64,000 nucleotides of DNA from Ancylobacter moscoviensis (GCF_007559435.1 NZ_VMBP01000003.1:420526-484525), one strand, 5' to 3'; positions 44,608-54,901 are shown, numbered from the stretch's first letter. The notes: a model not told the origin generated them from the letters alone. Numbers and translations are program-made.

Positions 44608-45387
44608 TCAGCGGCGCAGGCGCGACCACACGAAAGCGGCGAAGACGGCAAGCAGCGTCGCCGCCAGCCCGTACCAGGTCAGCGCGTATTCGAGATGGCG
44701 GTTGGAGAAATTGACCCGCGTCAGCCCGCCGACCGGCAAGCCGCCGGGATTGGGCGCCGCGTCGGCGTCGATGAGGAAGGGCGCCGTGCGCAGGAGGCCC
44801 TTCGCCCCGGCGATGGCCAGCGGATCGCGCACGAACCAGCTGTCCTTCGCCGGATCGTTGCCGGGGGTGAAGGGGCCGGCATCCTCGGGCATGCGCAGCA
44901 GGCCGGTGACGGTGACGAGACCGTCCACCTGCCCTTCCGCCCGGCTCGACGGCGCCCGCCGGTCGAGCGGCACGAAACCGCGATTGACGAGGATGGTCGA
45001 GCCATCCGCCATCACCAGCGGCGTGACCACCCAGTAGCCCGGCCCGCCGGAGCCGTCCGGCGCGGAATCGACCAGTGCATAGACCTGCACTTCCAGATCA
45101 TGCCGGAAGCGCCCCTGCGCGGTGACATGGCGGTATTCGTCCTGCTCGTAGCCGACCTGCGGCCATTCCGCCTCGACCGGCACCGGCTGGGCCGGTTCAT
45201 GCACGCGCGCCTGCACCTTGGCGATGAGATCTTCCTTCCAGGCGAGGCGCTGCATCTGCCAGGTGCCGAGGCCGACCAGCACGCCGAAGACGGCGAGCAC
45301 GACCAGCGCCGCCGGCAGCAGCTTGCGCCATGCCGGCCGGGACTGCCGGGAAGCGCCGGCGACCGGGGACGCGGGAGAAGGGGTCAC
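44608..45387 (-). CDS. SURF1 family cytochrome oxidase assembly protein
   Basis: A 259-residue membrane protein with the SURF1 layout: one helix near residue 30 (LLPAALVVLAVFGVLVGLG), then WQMQRLAWKEDLIAKVQ, a periplasmic domain with HVTAQGRFRHD, GYWVVTPL and ILVNRGFVPLD, and a final helix ending FVWSRLRR. It assists haem a insertion into subunit I. The start is the GTG at 45387 overlapping the DUF983 stop (GTGA), consistent with coupling in the oxidase operon. The frame upstream is a read-through of DUF983. Confidence 0.88.
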   Translation of the reverse strand: MTPSPASPVAGASRQSRPAWRKLLPAALVVLAVFGVLVGLGTWQMQRLAWKEDLIAKVQARVHEPAQPVPVEAEWPQVGYEQDEYRHVTAQGRFRHDLEVQVYALVDSAPDGSGGPGYWVVTPLVMADGSTILVNRGFVPLDRRAPSSRAEGQVDGLVTVTGLLRMPEDAGPFTPGNDPAKDSWFVRDPLAIAGAKGLLRTAPFLIDADAAPNPGGLPVGGLTRVNFSNRHLEYALTWYGLAATLLAVFAAFVWSRLRR

Positions 45388-45770
45388 GAGCCGCCCTTGT
45401 CGAGACGCCCAGGCTCGGCCTTCTTGGCGTATTGCAGGGCAATCATCGTGGCCTTGAGCGGCCGCAGCAGGCCGAGCGTCGAGATGAGCACCAGCGGCGT
45501 CCACAGCAGCGCGTGAAGCCACAGCGGCGGCGCCCAGGTGAGCTCCACCCAGAGCGCGAGGCCGACGACCAGAGAGCCCGCCGCCAGGATGATGAAGACG
45601 ACCGGGCCGTCGCCGGAATCATCGAAGCTGTAGTCGAGGCCGCACTTGTCGCAGGACGGCGCGACGGTGAGGAAGCCGTTGAACAGGCGGCCGCGGCCGC
45701 AGCGCGGGCAGCTGCAGGTGAGCCCCGCCGCGTAGGGCGAGACACCGGTGTGGAAGGGCTGAAGATCCAT
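45384..45770 (-). CDS. DUF983 family membrane protein with zinc-ribbon-like motif
   Basis: A 128-residue protein. The N-terminus has a four-cysteine ribbon (CPRCGRGRLF ... CDKCGLDYSFDD) and then two close membrane helices (VVFIILAAGSLVVGLALW and LLWTPLVLISTLGLL). Genes of this family are regularly found between coxC and surf1 in alphaproteobacterial oxidase operons, so a role in oxidase assembly is likely but unproved. ATG 45770 is upstream of the terminator of ctaE; it may be transcribed by read-through or have its own promoter. Confidence 0.8.
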   Translation of the reverse strand: MDLQPFHTGVSPYAAGLTCSCPRCGRGRLFNGFLTVAPSCDKCGLDYSFDDSGDGPVVFIILAAGSLVVGLALWVELTWAPPLWLHALLWTPLVLISTLGLLRPLKATMIALQYAKKAEPGRLDKGGS

Positions 45771-45876
45771 GAGCGGCTTCTACTCCCATTCGCCCGCGGC
45801 TGGAAATCCGGGGGATGACCGATGCCGCATATCTGATGCCGGCTCGCCTTTGAACGAAAAAGGCGGCTGCCGAATG

Positions 45877-45902
45877 AAAAAGGGGCGGCCGGAAGCCGCC
45901 CC
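45877..45902 (-). terminator. Intrinsic terminator after ctaE (coxC)
   Basis: Stem GGGGCGGC/GCCGCCCC with loop CGGAA (45882-45902), followed on the minus strand by TTTTTC. It lies 24 bases after the ctaE stop and may separate ctaE from DUF983-surf1. Confidence 0.8.
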
Positions 45903-45925
45903 TTCGATCTGCTGTCGTGCCGGCC

Positions 45926-46774
45926 TCAGTGCGGAGCGCCCGCGCTGCCCCACACATAGATGAAGGTGAAGAGGAACAGCCACACGACGTCGACGAAGTG
46001 CCAATACCAGGCCGCCGCCTCGAAGCCGAAATGATGGGTCGGCGTGAAGTGGCCGGCATAGAGCCGCCCGAGGCACACGGCGAGGAAGATGGTGCCGACG
46101 ATGACGTGGAAGCCGTGGAAGCCGGTCGCCATGAAGAAGGTGGCGCCGTAGATGTTGCCCGAGAAGGCGAACTCCGCGTGGCTGTACTCGAAGCCCTGCA
46201 GGATCGAGAACAGGACGCCGAGGATCACGGTGAGCCACAGGCCCCACTTGGCGCTCTCGCGGTCGCCATGGACCAGCGCGTGGTGCGCCCAGGTCAGCGT
46301 GGTGCCGGAGGTCAGCAGGATCAGCGTGTTCAGCAGCGGCAGGTGCCACGGGTTGAAGGTCTCGATGCCCTTCGGCGGCCAGACGCCCCCGGTGAACTCG
46401 GCGCGGGTGTAGTTGATCGCTTCGCCGGAATAGAGCGAGGCGTCGAAGAAGGCCCAGAACCAGGCGACGAAGAACATCACCTCGGAGGCGATGAACAGGA
46501 TCATGCCGTAGCGCAGGTGAAGCTGCACCACCGGGGTGTGGGCGTGCTCGTGCTCACCCTCGCGGATGATGTCCCGCCACCACACGATCATGGTGTAGAC
46601 GACGCCGATGAAACCGGCCGCCATCACCAGGGCGGTGAGCTGGCCATGCATCCAGAACACGGCGCCCGCCGCGAGGACGAAGGCGAAAACCGAAATGACG
46701 AACGGCCACGGGCTCGGTTCGACGAGGTGGTAATCGTGCTGCTTGGCGTGGGCTTCAGCGTGGGCTTGGGCCAT
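45926..46774 (-). CDS. ctaE: Cytochrome c oxidase subunit III
   Basis: A 282-residue membrane protein with seven helices. Typical blocks are [14 protein letters not shown] at the N-terminus, [18 protein letters not shown] in the third helix region, and [21 protein letters not shown] at the end. It is the non-redox core subunit of the aa3 oxidase. ATG 46774 follows a weak ribosome binding site. 72 bases separate it from ctaG upstream. Confidence 0.95.
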   Translation of the reverse strand: MAQAHAEAHAKQHDYHLVEPSPWPFVISVFAFVLAAGAVFWMHGQLTALVMAAGFIGVVYTMIVWWRDIIREGEHEHAHTPVVQLHLRYGMILFIASEVMFFVAWFWAFFDASLYSGEAINYTRAEFTGGVWPPKGIETFNPWHLPLLNTLILLTSGTTLTWAHHALVHGDRESAKWGLWLTVILGVLFSILQGFEYSHAEFAFSGNIYGATFFMATGFHGFHVIVGTIFLAVCLGRLYAGHFTPTHHFGFEAAAWYWHFVDVVWLFLFTFIYVWGSAGAPH

Positions 46775-46846
46775 GGGTCGCGCTCTCCGTTCCGTCTATT
46801 TCTCTAGCGGGCCGTCACCGCGGCCGCAATGTGGCGTTCCGCCCGT

Positions 46847-47467
46847 CTACAAGGGTGCCTTTCCGTCCTTCGCCTTGCCGGCAGCGACAGGCGTCGCCTT
46901 GGGGAAGAAGGTGTAGGAAAGGGTGATGGTCTTGACGCCCTTCATCTCCGGATCCTCGACGAAGGCGGGATCGACGAAGAAGACGACGGGCATGTCGAGC
47001 GTCTCGCCCGGCTGCAGGGTCTGCTCCTCGAAGCAGAAGCACTGCATCTTGGCGAAGTGGTAGCCGGACTGGGCCGGCGCCACGTTGTAGGTCGCGGTCG
47101 CCGTCACCGGCTCGCTGCTGCGGTTGGTGGCCTTGTAGAAGGCGAGCTTGGTCTCGCCCACGCGCACCGTCACCGAGCGCTGCTCCGGCTCGAAGGACCA
47201 GGCGAGGCCCGGGGCGACATTGGCGTCGAAGCGGATCTCCACCTCGCGGTCGAGCGCCTTCTCCGGCGCCGCCGCGGCCACCTTGGTCGCCCCGCCGAAG
47301 CCGGTGACCTGGCAGAACATCTGGTAGAGCGGCACGGCGGCATAGGAGGCGCCGACCATGGTCGCGACGAAGGCGGCGCAGCTGAGCGCCACCACGCGAT
47401 GACGGCGGGCCGGGCGCGGGACCGACGCGGGCGTCGTTTCGGGGCGGGGGTCGGGAGCGTTTGCCAT
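46847..47467 (-). CDS. ctaG: Cytochrome c oxidase assembly protein CtaG (Cox11)
   Basis: A 206-residue copper chaperone with one N-terminal membrane helix (ALSCAAFVATMVGASYAAV) and the periplasmic copper-binding motif MQCFCFEEQ. VPLYQMFCQVTGFGG and FFVDPAFVEDPEMKGVKTIT are also conserved. It delivers copper to the CuB site of subunit I. ATG 47467 is preceded by GAGGG; a GTG one codon earlier is equally placed. Confidence 0.95.
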   Translation of the reverse strand: MANAPDPRPETTPASVPRPARRHRVVALSCAAFVATMVGASYAAVPLYQMFCQVTGFGGATKVAAAAPEKALDREVEIRFDANVAPGLAWSFEPEQRSVTVRVGETKLAFYKATNRSSEPVTATATYNVAPAQSGYHFAKMQCFCFEEQTLQPGETLDMPVVFFVDPAFVEDPEMKGVKTITLSYTFFPKATPVAAGKAKDGKAPL

Positions 47468-47474
47468 CACACCC

Positions 47475-47696
47475 TCACAACGGCCGGATGAGCACGGCGG
47501 GGCCGAGCTTCACGATGGTGACGACATAGAACAGCACGCACAGCGCCGCGAGCGTCAGCGCGATCGCGACGGAGCGGGCGCGGCGGCGGCGCTTCTGCTC
47601 CTCGGTGAGCACGACGCCCTCGATCTCGGGAGCCGGGGTCTGCGGCTTCGGCGCCTGTAGCTTCGGCGTCTGCGGCGTCTTGTTCTCGTCGGCCAT
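47475..47696 (-). CDS. coxF: CoxF-like small oxidase assembly protein
   Basis: A 73-residue protein. The first 30 residues are Pro/Lys/Gln-rich ([20 protein letters not shown]), then [20 protein letters not shown] leads into one membrane helix ending [10 protein letters not shown]. The short basic-plus-helix form and position between ctaB and ctaG match coxF of rhizobial oxidase operons. The start is ATG 47696 with GAGGGTGACC upstream. Confidence 0.8.
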   Translation of the reverse strand: MADENKTPQTPKLQAPKPQTPAPEIEGVVLTEEQKRRRRARSVAIALTLAALCVLFYVVTIVKLGPAVLIRPL

Positions 47697-47718
47697 GGTC
47701 ACCCTCGCCAGCATGCGC

Positions 47719-48672
47719 TCACAGCCCCAGACCGGCCGGCGCCACCGCTTCCACGAGCAGGACGGCGAAGAGCAGGAAGAGATAGAGGATCGAGAAGCCG
47801 AAGAGCCGGCGCGCGGCCTGCTCGGCCGGCGCGCCCTCGCGGCGGCGATAGACCTGCACGGCGAGCAGGAGCATGAGCCCGCCGGCGATGCCCGACACCA
47901 CGCCATAGGCGAGCCCGGCCATGCCCAGGAAGAAGGGCGACATGGCGAGCGGCACCAGGATGAGCGTGTAGAGCAGGATCTGGCGGCGCGTCTCGGCGGT
48001 GCCGGACACCACGGGCAGCATCGGCACGCCGGCGCGCGCGTAGTCGCCGGACTTGTAGAGCGCCAGCGCCCAGAAGTGCGGCGGGGTCCAGAAGAAGATG
48101 ATGAGGAAGAGCAGGATGCTCTCCAGCCCGATGCCGCCCGAGGCGGCCGCCCAGCCCACCATGGGCGGGAAGGCGCCGGCGGCGCCGCCGATGACGATGT
48201 TCTGCGGCGTCGAGCGCTTCAGCCACATCGTGTAGACGACGGCGTAGAAGAAGATGGTGAAGGCGAGCAGCGCGGCCGAAAGCTCGTTGACCAGCAGGCC
48301 GAGCACCAGCACCGAGCCGACCGAGAGCGTCAGGCCGAAGGCCAGCGCCTCGCCGGGGGTGACGTGGCCGGCGGGGATCGGGCGGCGCTTCGTGCGGCTC
48401 ATCACCGCGTCGATGTCGGCGTCCCACCACATGTTGAGCGCGCCCGACGCGCCCGCGCCGATGGCGATGCACAGCAGCGCGGTGAAGGCGATGACGGGAT
48501 GCACTTCGCCCGGCGCGCGCACGATGCCGACCAGCGCGGTGAAGATCACCAGCGACATGACGCGCGGCTTGAGCAGCGCGATGTAGTCCGACACGGAGGC
48601 ATAGGACGGCGCGTCGAGCGGACGCGGCTCGGTCTGGCTCAGGTCGTATTCGCGCGAGGCGACGTCGCTCAT
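47719..48672 (-). CDS. ctaB: Protohaem IX farnesyltransferase (haem O synthase)
   Basis: A 317-residue membrane prenyltransferase. The polyprenyl-diphosphate/Mg motif is [20 protein letters not shown], with a second region in [17 protein letters not shown]. It farnesylates haem B to make haem O, the precursor of haem A for the oxidase encoded beside it. ATG 48672 is preceded by GAGTGAG. It follows ctaD after 196 bases with no recognised signals. Confidence 0.95.
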   Translation of the reverse strand: MSDVASREYDLSQTEPRPLDAPSYASVSDYIALLKPRVMSLVIFTALVGIVRAPGEVHPVIAFTALLCIAIGAGASGALNMWWDADIDAVMSRTKRRPIPAGHVTPGEALAFGLTLSVGSVLVLGLLVNELSAALLAFTIFFYAVVYTMWLKRSTPQNIVIGGAAGAFPPMVGWAAASGGIGLESILLFLIIFFWTPPHFWALALYKSGDYARAGVPMLPVVSGTAETRRQILLYTLILVPLAMSPFFLGMAGLAYGVVSGIAGGLMLLLAVQVYRRREGAPAEQAARRLFGFSILYLFLLFAVLLVEAVAPAGLGL

Positions 48673-48868
48673 CAACTCACTCCGGCATCGGGCCGGGGCC
48701 GCGGCCCTGGCGATGCGTCCGTTCCCGGCGGGGCGCGCTCGCTGGCGCGCATGGCGCGGGGCGGCCGCCGGTCCTGCGGGAGGCGGCCGAAGCGGCGCGC
48801 CCTCCCCTTTTCATGCGACCGGCGCGACCGAAATCGCGCCGGGTCTTTCCCTCACGCCGTCCGGTCGA

Positions 48869-50461
48869 TCACTTGATCTTGGGCAGGACGTCGAAGTGGT
48901 GGAAGGGCGGCGGGGAGCTCAGCGTCCACTCCAGCGTGGTCGCACCCTCGCCCCACGGATTGGCGCCGGCCGGCACCTTGTTGGCGAACATGCGCCAGAT
49001 GCCGAACAGGAACACCAGCACCGCGAAGCCGGAGATGTAGGAACCGATCGAGGAGACGAAGTTCCAGCCGGCGAAGGCGTCCGGATAGTCCGCGTAGCGG
49101 CGCGGCATGCCGGCGAGGCCGAGGAAGTGCTGCGGGAAGAACACCAGGTTCACGCCGATGAAGGTGAGCCAGAAGTGAATCTTGCCGATGGTCTCGCTGT
49201 ACATGTAGCCGAACATCTTCGGCGCCCAGTAGTACCAGCCGGCGAAGATCGCGAACACGGCGCCCAGCGACAGCACGTAGTGGAAGTGCGCCACCACGTA
49301 ATAGGTGTCGTGCAGCGAGCGGTCGATGCCGGCGTTGGAGAGCACGACGCCGGTGACGCCGCCGACGGTGAACAGGAAGATGAACCCGATCGCCCACAGC
49401 ATCGGCACGCGCATCGAGATCGAGCCGCCCCACATCGTCGCGATCCAGGAGAAGATCTTGATGCCGGTGGGCACCGCGATGATCATCGTGGCGGCGACGA
49501 AATAGGCCTGCGTCGAGGAGGACAGGCCGACCGTGTACATGTGGTGCGCCCACACGACGAAGCCGACCACGCCGATCGCGACCATCGCGTAGGCCATGCC
49601 GAGATAGCCGAAGATCGGCTTGCGCGAGAAGGTCGACACGATGTGCGAGATGATGCCGAAGCCCGGCAGGATGAGGATGTACACCTCGGGGTGGCCGAAG
49701 AACCAGAACAGGTGCTGGAACAGGATCGGATCACCGCCGCCGGCCGGGTCGAAGAAGGTGGTGCCGAAGTTGCGGTCCGTCAGCAGCATGGTGATGGCGC
49801 CCGCCAGGACCGGCAGCGACAGCAGCAGCAGGAAGGCGGTCACGAGCTGGGACCAGGCGAAGAGCGGCATCTTGTGCAGCGTCATGCCGGGGGCGCGCAT
49901 GTTCAGGATCGTCGTGATCAGGTTGATCGCGCCGAGGATCGAGGACGCGCCCGACAGATGCAGCGCCAGGATCAGCAGGTCCATCGCCGGGCCGGGATGG
50001 CCGAGCTTGGAGGAGAGCGGCGGATAGATCGTCCAGCCGCCGCCGAAGCCGGTGGAGCCGGCCGCGCCCTCGACGAAGAGCGACATGATCGCCAGCGCGA
50101 AGGAAGGCGGCAGCAGCCAGAAGGCCACGTTGTTGATGCGCGGGAAGGCGGTGTCCGGCGCGCCGATCATCAGCGGCACGAAATAGTTGCCGTAGCCGCC
50201 GATCATCGCCGGCATCACCATGAAGAAGATCATGATGAGGCCGTGGCCGGTGGTGAACACGTTGAAGGTCTGCGGATCGGCGAAGATCTGCATCCCCGGC
50301 TCCTGCAGCTCCATGCGGATGCCGATGGACAGGATGCCGCCCACGATCCCCGCCACGATGGCGAAGATCAGGTACATCAGGCCGATGTCCTTGTTGTTGG
50401 TCGAGTAGACCCAGCGCTTCCAACCCGTCGGATCGCCCGCGTGACCGGCTGCGTTTGCCAT
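48869..50461 (-). CDS. ctaD: Cytochrome c oxidase subunit I (aa3)
   Basis: A 530-residue catalytic subunit with 12 helices. Key segments are [19 protein letters not shown] (CuB histidine and cross-linked tyrosine), AHHMYTVGL (CuB histidines), and [20 protein letters not shown] (haem a3 and a ligands). The K and D proton channel residues fall in ordinary aa3-type sequence. The start at ATG 50461 ([10 protein letters not shown]) is preferred to a frame start 15 bases earlier. Start spacing to ctaC is 65 bases. Confidence 0.97.
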   Translation of the reverse strand: MANAAGHAGDPTGWKRWVYSTNNKDIGLMYLIFAIVAGIVGGILSIGIRMELQEPGMQIFADPQTFNVFTTGHGLIMIFFMVMPAMIGGYGNYFVPLMIGAPDTAFPRINNVAFWLLPPSFALAIMSLFVEGAAGSTGFGGGWTIYPPLSSKLGHPGPAMDLLILALHLSGASSILGAINLITTILNMRAPGMTLHKMPLFAWSQLVTAFLLLLSLPVLAGAITMLLTDRNFGTTFFDPAGGGDPILFQHLFWFFGHPEVYILILPGFGIISHIVSTFSRKPIFGYLGMAYAMVAIGVVGFVVWAHHMYTVGLSSSTQAYFVAATMIIAVPTGIKIFSWIATMWGGSISMRVPMLWAIGFIFLFTVGGVTGVVLSNAGIDRSLHDTYYVVAHFHYVLSLGAVFAIFAGWYYWAPKMFGYMYSETIGKIHFWLTFIGVNLVFFPQHFLGLAGMPRRYADYPDAFAGWNFVSSIGSYISGFAVLVFLFGIWRMFANKVPAGANPWGEGATTLEWTLSSPPPFHHFDVLPKIK

Positions 50462-50526
50462 AGAACCGTCCCTCATTCGCGCGCTCTCGCGCGCTTCGAA
50501 ACTCTAAATCGCGGTATCGGCGCGCC

Positions 50527-51432
50527 TCAGCGCGCCGAGATGGCCACCCCGGCGGCCGGCTCGATCTGCGCGACCTGCGGCGCAGGCGCGTCAACCGCCG
50601 CGAACTTCTGCTTGGCCTCCTCGACCCAGCTGGCGAAATCCGCCTCGCTCACGACGCGGATCGCGATCGGCATGAACGCGTGGTCCTTGCCGCAGAGTTC
50701 CGAGCACTGACCATAATACACCCCCTCCTTCGTCGCCTGGAACCAGCTCTCGTTCAGGCGGCCCGGCAGGGCGTCGATCTTCACGCCGAAGGACGGCAGG
50801 GCGAAGGAATGGATGACGTCGGCGGCGGTGACCTGGATGCGGATCACCTTGTTGACCGGCACCACGACCTCGTTGTCGACCGCCAGCAGACGCGGCTGGC
50901 CGGGCTGCAGGTCGGCGGTCTGCACCATCATGCTGTCGAAGGCGAAGGCGCCGTTATCGGGATACTCGTAGGACCAGTACCACTGGTGGCCCGTCACCTT
51001 CACGGTGAGGTCCGCCTTCGGCAGGTCGAGCTGCAGGAAGAGCAGACGGAACGAGGGAATCGCGATCGCCACGAGGATCAGCACCGGCACGACCGTCCAC
51101 ACCACCTCGATGAGGGTGTTGTGCGTCGTCCGCGAAGGCACCGGATTGGCCTTCTCGTTGAACTTCACCATCACGACGATCAGCAGCACCAGCACCAGCA
51201 GGACGACGGCGACGATGATCACCAGAAGGAAGAAGTGGAAGGAGTGAATGCTCTCCATCACCGGAGAGGCCGCCCCCTGAAGATTGATCTGCCACGGCGA
51301 CGGCTGTCCCGTGCCGGCCAGCGCGGCCCCCGTGCCAAGCAGCACCAGCAGGCCGAAGACCGCTCCGGCAAAGCCGGCGGCCATACGCGCCGTGTTGCGG
51401 ATCCACGATTTCATCGCGAACGTCACTCCCAT
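50527..51432 (-). CDS. ctaC: Cytochrome c oxidase subunit II
   Basis: A 301-residue subunit carrying CuA. Signal/anchor segment MAAGFAGAVFGLLVLLGTGAA, two membrane helices, then the cupredoxin domain GHQWYWSYEYPD and the CuA ligands in GQCSELCGKDHAFMP. It accepts electrons from cytochrome c. It is the first gene of the operon. Both ATG 51432 (after GGGGAG) and ATG 51414 are plausible. A perfect FNR/FixK box lies 57 bases upstream. Confidence 0.95.
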   Translation of the reverse strand: MGVTFAMKSWIRNTARMAAGFAGAVFGLLVLLGTGAALAGTGQPSPWQINLQGAASPVMESIHSFHFFLLVIIVAVVLLVLVLLIVVMVKFNEKANPVPSRTTHNTLIEVVWTVVPVLILVAIAIPSFRLLFLQLDLPKADLTVKVTGHQWYWSYEYPDNGAFAFDSMMVQTADLQPGQPRLLAVDNEVVVPVNKVIRIQVTAADVIHSFALPSFGVKIDALPGRLNESWFQATKEGVYYGQCSELCGKDHAFMPIAIRVVSEADFASWVEEAKQKFAAVDAPAPQVAQIEPAAGVAISAR

Positions 51433-51488
51433 TCAACTCCCCGCGACCCGGTAACGGCGATGGCGATCGCGTGTCGGGCCAGTGGCAT

Positions 51489-51502
51489 TTGATCTTCATC
51501 AA
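51489..51502. promoter_or_regulatory. Perfect FNR/FixK box upstream of the aa3 oxidase operon
   Basis: TTGAT-CTTC-ATCAA matches the FNR/FixK consensus TTGAT-N4-ATCAA exactly. It lies 57 bases before ctaC and 239 before the divergent ialB-like gene. The remaining 51433-51740 gap shows nothing else recognisable. Confidence 0.85.
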
Positions 51503-51740
51503 ACACAAAAAGGACACCTGAGCAACGCACCGGAGCCCCCCTGCTCCTGCGACATGACGTCGGGTGCCTGGAACTGTTCTACCTGCAAGGCGAGCCCCGG
51601 CGCCGCATTCTTGACATCGCGCTCGGGCGTTGTACCCGCTCCTGCCTGACGGCGTCGGCGGGGATACGGCGACGATTCGCCTTGTCCCCGGCTGGCGATT
51701 CTTTAGAAGACATACCGGACGACATTTTCAGGAGAGAGCC

Positions 51741-52256
51741 ATGCCCGGCCTCGCGGCACTCCGTTCAGCCTTTTTTGCGGTGCTTGCCGTCGCAGCCCTT
51801 CTGGCCACCGCCGACCATGCGTCGGCCCAGGGTGTCGTGCGCTCGGTGCACGGCGAATGGCAGATACGCTGCGACACGCCGCCCGGAGCGCAGGCCGAAC
51901 AGTGCGTGCTGTTGCAGAGCGTGCAGGCGGACGACCGCCCGAATGTCGGCCTCACCGTCATCGTGCTGAAGACCATCGACCAGAAGAGCCGCCTGCTGCG
52001 CGTGCTCGCCCCGCTCGGCGTGCTGCTGCCCTCCGGCCTCGGGCTGAAGATCGACAACGTCGATGTCGGCCGCGCCGGCTTCGTGCGTTGCGTGCCCAAT
52101 GGCTGCGTCGCCGAGGTGGTGATGGACGACAAGCTGATCGGCCAGATGCGCACCGGCCAGAACGCCACCTTCATCGTCTTCCAGACGCCGGAGGAAGGCA
52201 TCGGCATCCCGCTCAGCCTCAAGGGCTTCGGCGAAGGCTTCGACGCGCTTCCGTGA
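51741..52256 (+). CDS. Invasion-associated locus B (IalB) family protein
   Basis: A 171-residue exported protein with signal peptide (FFAVLAVAALLATADHASAQ) and the IalB pattern: HGEWQIRCDTPPGAQAEQCV, then RVLAPLGVLLPSGLGLKIDN, GFVRCVPNGCVAEV, and ATFIVFQTPEEGIGIPLSL. Four cysteines suggest two disulfides. The family was named for a Bartonella invasion factor but is common in free-living Hyphomicrobiales, so no virulence role should be inferred. AGGAGAGAG lies before ATG 51741. It begins a plus-strand cluster and is followed at 10 bases by a HAD hydrolase. Confidence 0.85.
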   Translation: MPGLAALRSAFFAVLAVAALLATADHASAQGVVRSVHGEWQIRCDTPPGAQAEQCVLLQSVQADDRPNVGLTVIVLKTIDQKSRLLRVLAPLGVLLPSGLGLKIDNVDVGRAGFVRCVPNGCVAEVVMDDKLIGQMRTGQNATFIVFQTPEEGIGIPLSLKGFGEGFDALP

Positions 52257-52266
52257 GGAGGCGCAG

Positions 52267-52914
52267 GTGCCCCCCGCCCCCTCCGACACACCCCCTCCCG
52301 CTCCGCCGCGCCTCGTCATCTTCGACATGGACGACGTGCTGCTGCGCTACGACGTCGACGCGCGGCGCGCCGCCATCGGCGCGATGGCGGGGCTTACGGT
52401 CGCCGATGTCGAGCGGCTGATCTGGACCAGCGGGATCGAGGAGGCCTCCGATGTCGGGGCGCTGATGCCCGACGCCTATCTCTCCGCCATCGCCGGGGCG
52501 ATCGGCATCCCCTTCGGTCGCGCCGAATGGCTGCGCACGCGCGCCCTCGCCATGACGCTCGACATGGAGGTGCTGGGGCTGGTGGCGCAGGTGCGCGCCC
52601 GCGTGCCCATCGCGCTGCTGACCAATAACGGCCACATCATGAAGGAGCATTTCGACGTGCTGGTGCCGGGGCTGCGCGCGCTGTTCGGCCCGGCCATGCA
52701 CGTCGCCGCCGAGTTCGGCAGCAAGAAGCCCGACCCCGCCATATATAAAGGCCTCGCCGCGCTCTACGGCGTCGACCCGGCCGACGCGGTGATGATCGAC
52801 GACAAGAGCGCCAATGTGGAAGGCGCCATCGCCGCCGGGCTGAGGGCGCACTGCTTCCGCGACGTGGACGAGCTGCGCGGCTTCCTGCGGGAGCTGGGGC
52901 TGCTCCCCATATAA
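52267..52914 (+). CDS. HAD-superfamily hydrolase, subfamily IA
   Basis: A 215-residue phosphatase-like protein. After a Pro-rich N-terminus, motif I is VIFDMDDVLL (nucleophile Asp20, acid Asp22), motif II LLTNNG, motif III KKPDP, and motif IV VMIDDKSANVEGA. The cap is helical. The substrate is not predictable. The GTG start has GAGGAGG 7 bases upstream and the gene follows ialB by 10 bases, likely one transcript. Confidence 0.88.
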   Translation: MPPAPSDTPPPAPPRLVIFDMDDVLLRYDVDARRAAIGAMAGLTVADVERLIWTSGIEEASDVGALMPDAYLSAIAGAIGIPFGRAEWLRTRALAMTLDMEVLGLVAQVRARVPIALLTNNGHIMKEHFDVLVPGLRALFGPAMHVAAEFGSKKPDPAIYKGLAALYGVDPADAVMIDDKSANVEGAIAAGLRAHCFRDVDELRGFLRELGLLPI

Positions 52915-52961
52915 TAAAGTGTCCCTGCCGATTGCCGTTCCCCGCGTGAGGTCCGCCGGCC

Positions 52962-53861
52962 ATGCCCGAGCTTCCTGAAGTCGAGACCGTCCGGCGCGGC
53001 CTCGCCCCGGTCATGGAGGACCGGCGCATCCTCGCCGCCGTCGCCCGCCGCCCGGACCTGCGCTGGCCGCTGCCCGAGCGCTTCGCCGAGCGGCTGACCG
53101 GCCGACGCATCCTGCGCCTCGGCCGGCGCGCCAAATACCTGCTGGCCGACCTCGACGCCGGCGCCGAGGGGACGCCCGAGGTGCTGGTGATGCATCTGGG
53201 CATGTCCGGCTCGTTCCGCATCGAACCCGACGCGGGCATCCCGCAGACGCCGGGCGACTTCGTCATGGCGCGCTCCAAGGCCGCCGCTCACGACCATGTC
53301 GTCTTCCGCCTCGAGGGCGGCGTCGAGGTGATCTACAACGATCCGCGCCGCTTCGGCGCCATGCTGCTGGTGCCGCGCGCCGCTCTCGATGAACATCCGC
53401 TGTTCCGCGACATCGGCCCCGAGCCGCTCGGCGGCGGCTTCGACGCGCAGAGCCTGGCGCGGGAGCTGGCCGGACGGCGCGCCCCGCTGAAGGCGGCGCT
53501 GCTCGACCAGAAGGTCGTGGCCGGGCTCGGCAACATCTATGTGTGCGAGGCACTGCACCGCGCCGGCCTCTCTCCCGAGCGGCCGGCGGCGAGCCTCGTC
53601 ACCGCCGCCGGCAAGCCGACCGCCGCCGCGCGCCGTCTGGTCGAGACCATCCGGCTGGTGCTGGAGGAGGCCATCGCCGCCGGCGGCTCGACGCTGCGCG
53701 ACCACGCGCAGGTGGACGGCACGCTCGGCTATTTCCAGCACACCTTCCGCGCCTATGACCGCGAGGGCGAGGCCTGCCTGAACCCCGGCTGCCGGGGCAC
53801 CATCGCCCGGCTTGTGCAGAGCGGGCGCTCGACCTTTTATTGTGCCGCCTGTCAGCGCTAG
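52962..53861 (+). CDS. mutM: Formamidopyrimidine-DNA glycosylase (MutM/Fpg)
   Basis: A 299-residue DNA repair enzyme removing 8-oxoguanine and formamidopyrimidine. The N-terminus [13 protein letters not shown] provides the catalytic Pro2 and Glu3. The C-terminal zinc finger is [10 protein letters not shown] followed by FYCAACQR. A helix-two-turn-helix segment with [20 protein letters not shown] is present. All family landmarks are in place and the length is usual (about 290). Confidence 0.97.
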   Translation: MPELPEVETVRRGLAPVMEDRRILAAVARRPDLRWPLPERFAERLTGRRILRLGRRAKYLLADLDAGAEGTPEVLVMHLGMSGSFRIEPDAGIPQTPGDFVMARSKAAAHDHVVFRLEGGVEVIYNDPRRFGAMLLVPRAALDEHPLFRDIGPEPLGGGFDAQSLARELAGRRAPLKAALLDQKVVAGLGNIYVCEALHRAGLSPERPAASLVTAAGKPTAAARRLVETIRLVLEEAIAAGGSTLRDHAQVDGTLGYFQHTFRAYDREGEACLNPGCRGTIARLVQSGRSTFYCAACQR

Positions 53862-53923
53862 CCTGCCGCTCTGCGGTAGCCTGCCGCCGACACCCCATGC
53901 CACGCGAGAGGAGACGCCGCGCC

Positions 53924-54697
53924 ATGGCCTATGACAACATTCTCGTCGAGACCAACGGGCGCGTCGGCGTCATCACCCTCAACCGCCCGAAGGCGCTGAA
54001 CGCGCTGAACGGGGAACTGATCGCCGAACTCGGCCGGGCGCTCGACGCCTTCGAGGCGGATGCCGGCATCGGCTGCATCATCCTCACCGGCTCCGAGCGC
54101 GCCTTCGCCGCCGGCGCCGACATCAAGGAAATGCAGCCGCTGGCCTTCCCGGCGACCTACACGGACGACTTCATCACCAGCTGGGAGCGGCTGTCGCGCT
54201 GCCGCAAGCCGGTGGTCGCGGCGGTGGCGGGCTATGCGCTCGGCGGCGGCTGCGAGATCGCCATGATGTGCGACATCATCCTCGCCGCCGACAATGCCCG
54301 CTTCGGGCAGCCGGAGATCCAGCTCGGCATCCTGCCGGGGGCCGGCGGCTCGCAGCGCCTCACCCGCGCCATCGGCAAGGCCAAGGCGATGGAGATGTGC
54401 CTCACCGGGCGCACGCTGACCGCCGAGGAGGCCGACCGCTACGGCCTGGTCTCGCGGGTGGTGCCGCTGGCTGAGCTGCGTGCCGAGGCGATGAAGGTCG
54501 CCGAGACCATCGCCGGCCTCTCCCTCCCCTCGGTGATGATGGCCAAGGAGAGCGTCAACCGCGCCTTCGAGACGACGCTCGCCGAGGGCATCCGATTCGA
54601 GCGCCGGCTGTTCCAGGCGCTGTTCGCCACCGCCGACCAGAAGGAAGGCATGGCCGCCTTCGCCGAGAAGCGGGGCGCCTCGTTTCAGAACCGGTAA
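53924..54697 (+). CDS. Enoyl-CoA hydratase
   Basis: A 257-residue crotonase-fold enzyme. The oxyanion hole is seen in AAGADIKEM and the catalytic pair in [15 protein letters not shown] and [19 protein letters not shown], both glutamates present, which indicates hydration of enoyl-CoA in beta-oxidation. Start at ATG 53924 with GAGAGGAGACG upstream; the longer frame begins inside mutM. It may be co-transcribed with mutM (62-base gap). Confidence 0.93.
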   Translation: MAYDNILVETNGRVGVITLNRPKALNALNGELIAELGRALDAFEADAGIGCIILTGSERAFAAGADIKEMQPLAFPATYTDDFITSWERLSRCRKPVVAAVAGYALGGGCEIAMMCDIILAADNARFGQPEIQLGILPGAGGSQRLTRAIGKAKAMEMCLTGRTLTAEEADRYGLVSRVVPLAELRAEAMKVAETIAGLSLPSVMMAKESVNRAFETTLAEGIRFERRLFQALFATADQKEGMAAFAEKRGASFQNR

Positions 54698-54763
54698 GGT
54701 TTGCGCCGTAAGGACGAGGCGCGCGAAACCCCTCCCGTGCAGGGCTGGTGCGCGCCTTTCATA

Positions 54764-54792
54764 TTGACGGCACCGCGCCCTCCGACTATAAG
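54764..54792 (+). promoter_or_regulatory. Sigma-70-type promoter of rpsT
   Basis: TTGACG at 54764-54769 and TATAAG at 54787-54792 with an exact 17-base spacer, about 110 bases before the rpsT start. This is the clearest housekeeping promoter in the window. Confidence 0.75.
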
Positions 54793-54901
54793 CCCGCCAC
54801 TCGCGCGGGGCTCCTCCGGGTTGGCTCCGCTTTATCCTTTGCAACCGAATTCCGGGACGAGCGGCGATCGCCGTTTCCTGCGACGACGAAGAGGACGGCC
54901 G

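Noticed and set aside
44429..44629. N-terminal extension of threonine synthase or a threonine leader peptide
   Set aside because: The longer frame starts in the repeat region and lacks the Thr-rich pattern of attenuation leaders; the GTG at 44428 with a good ribosome binding site matches the family start.
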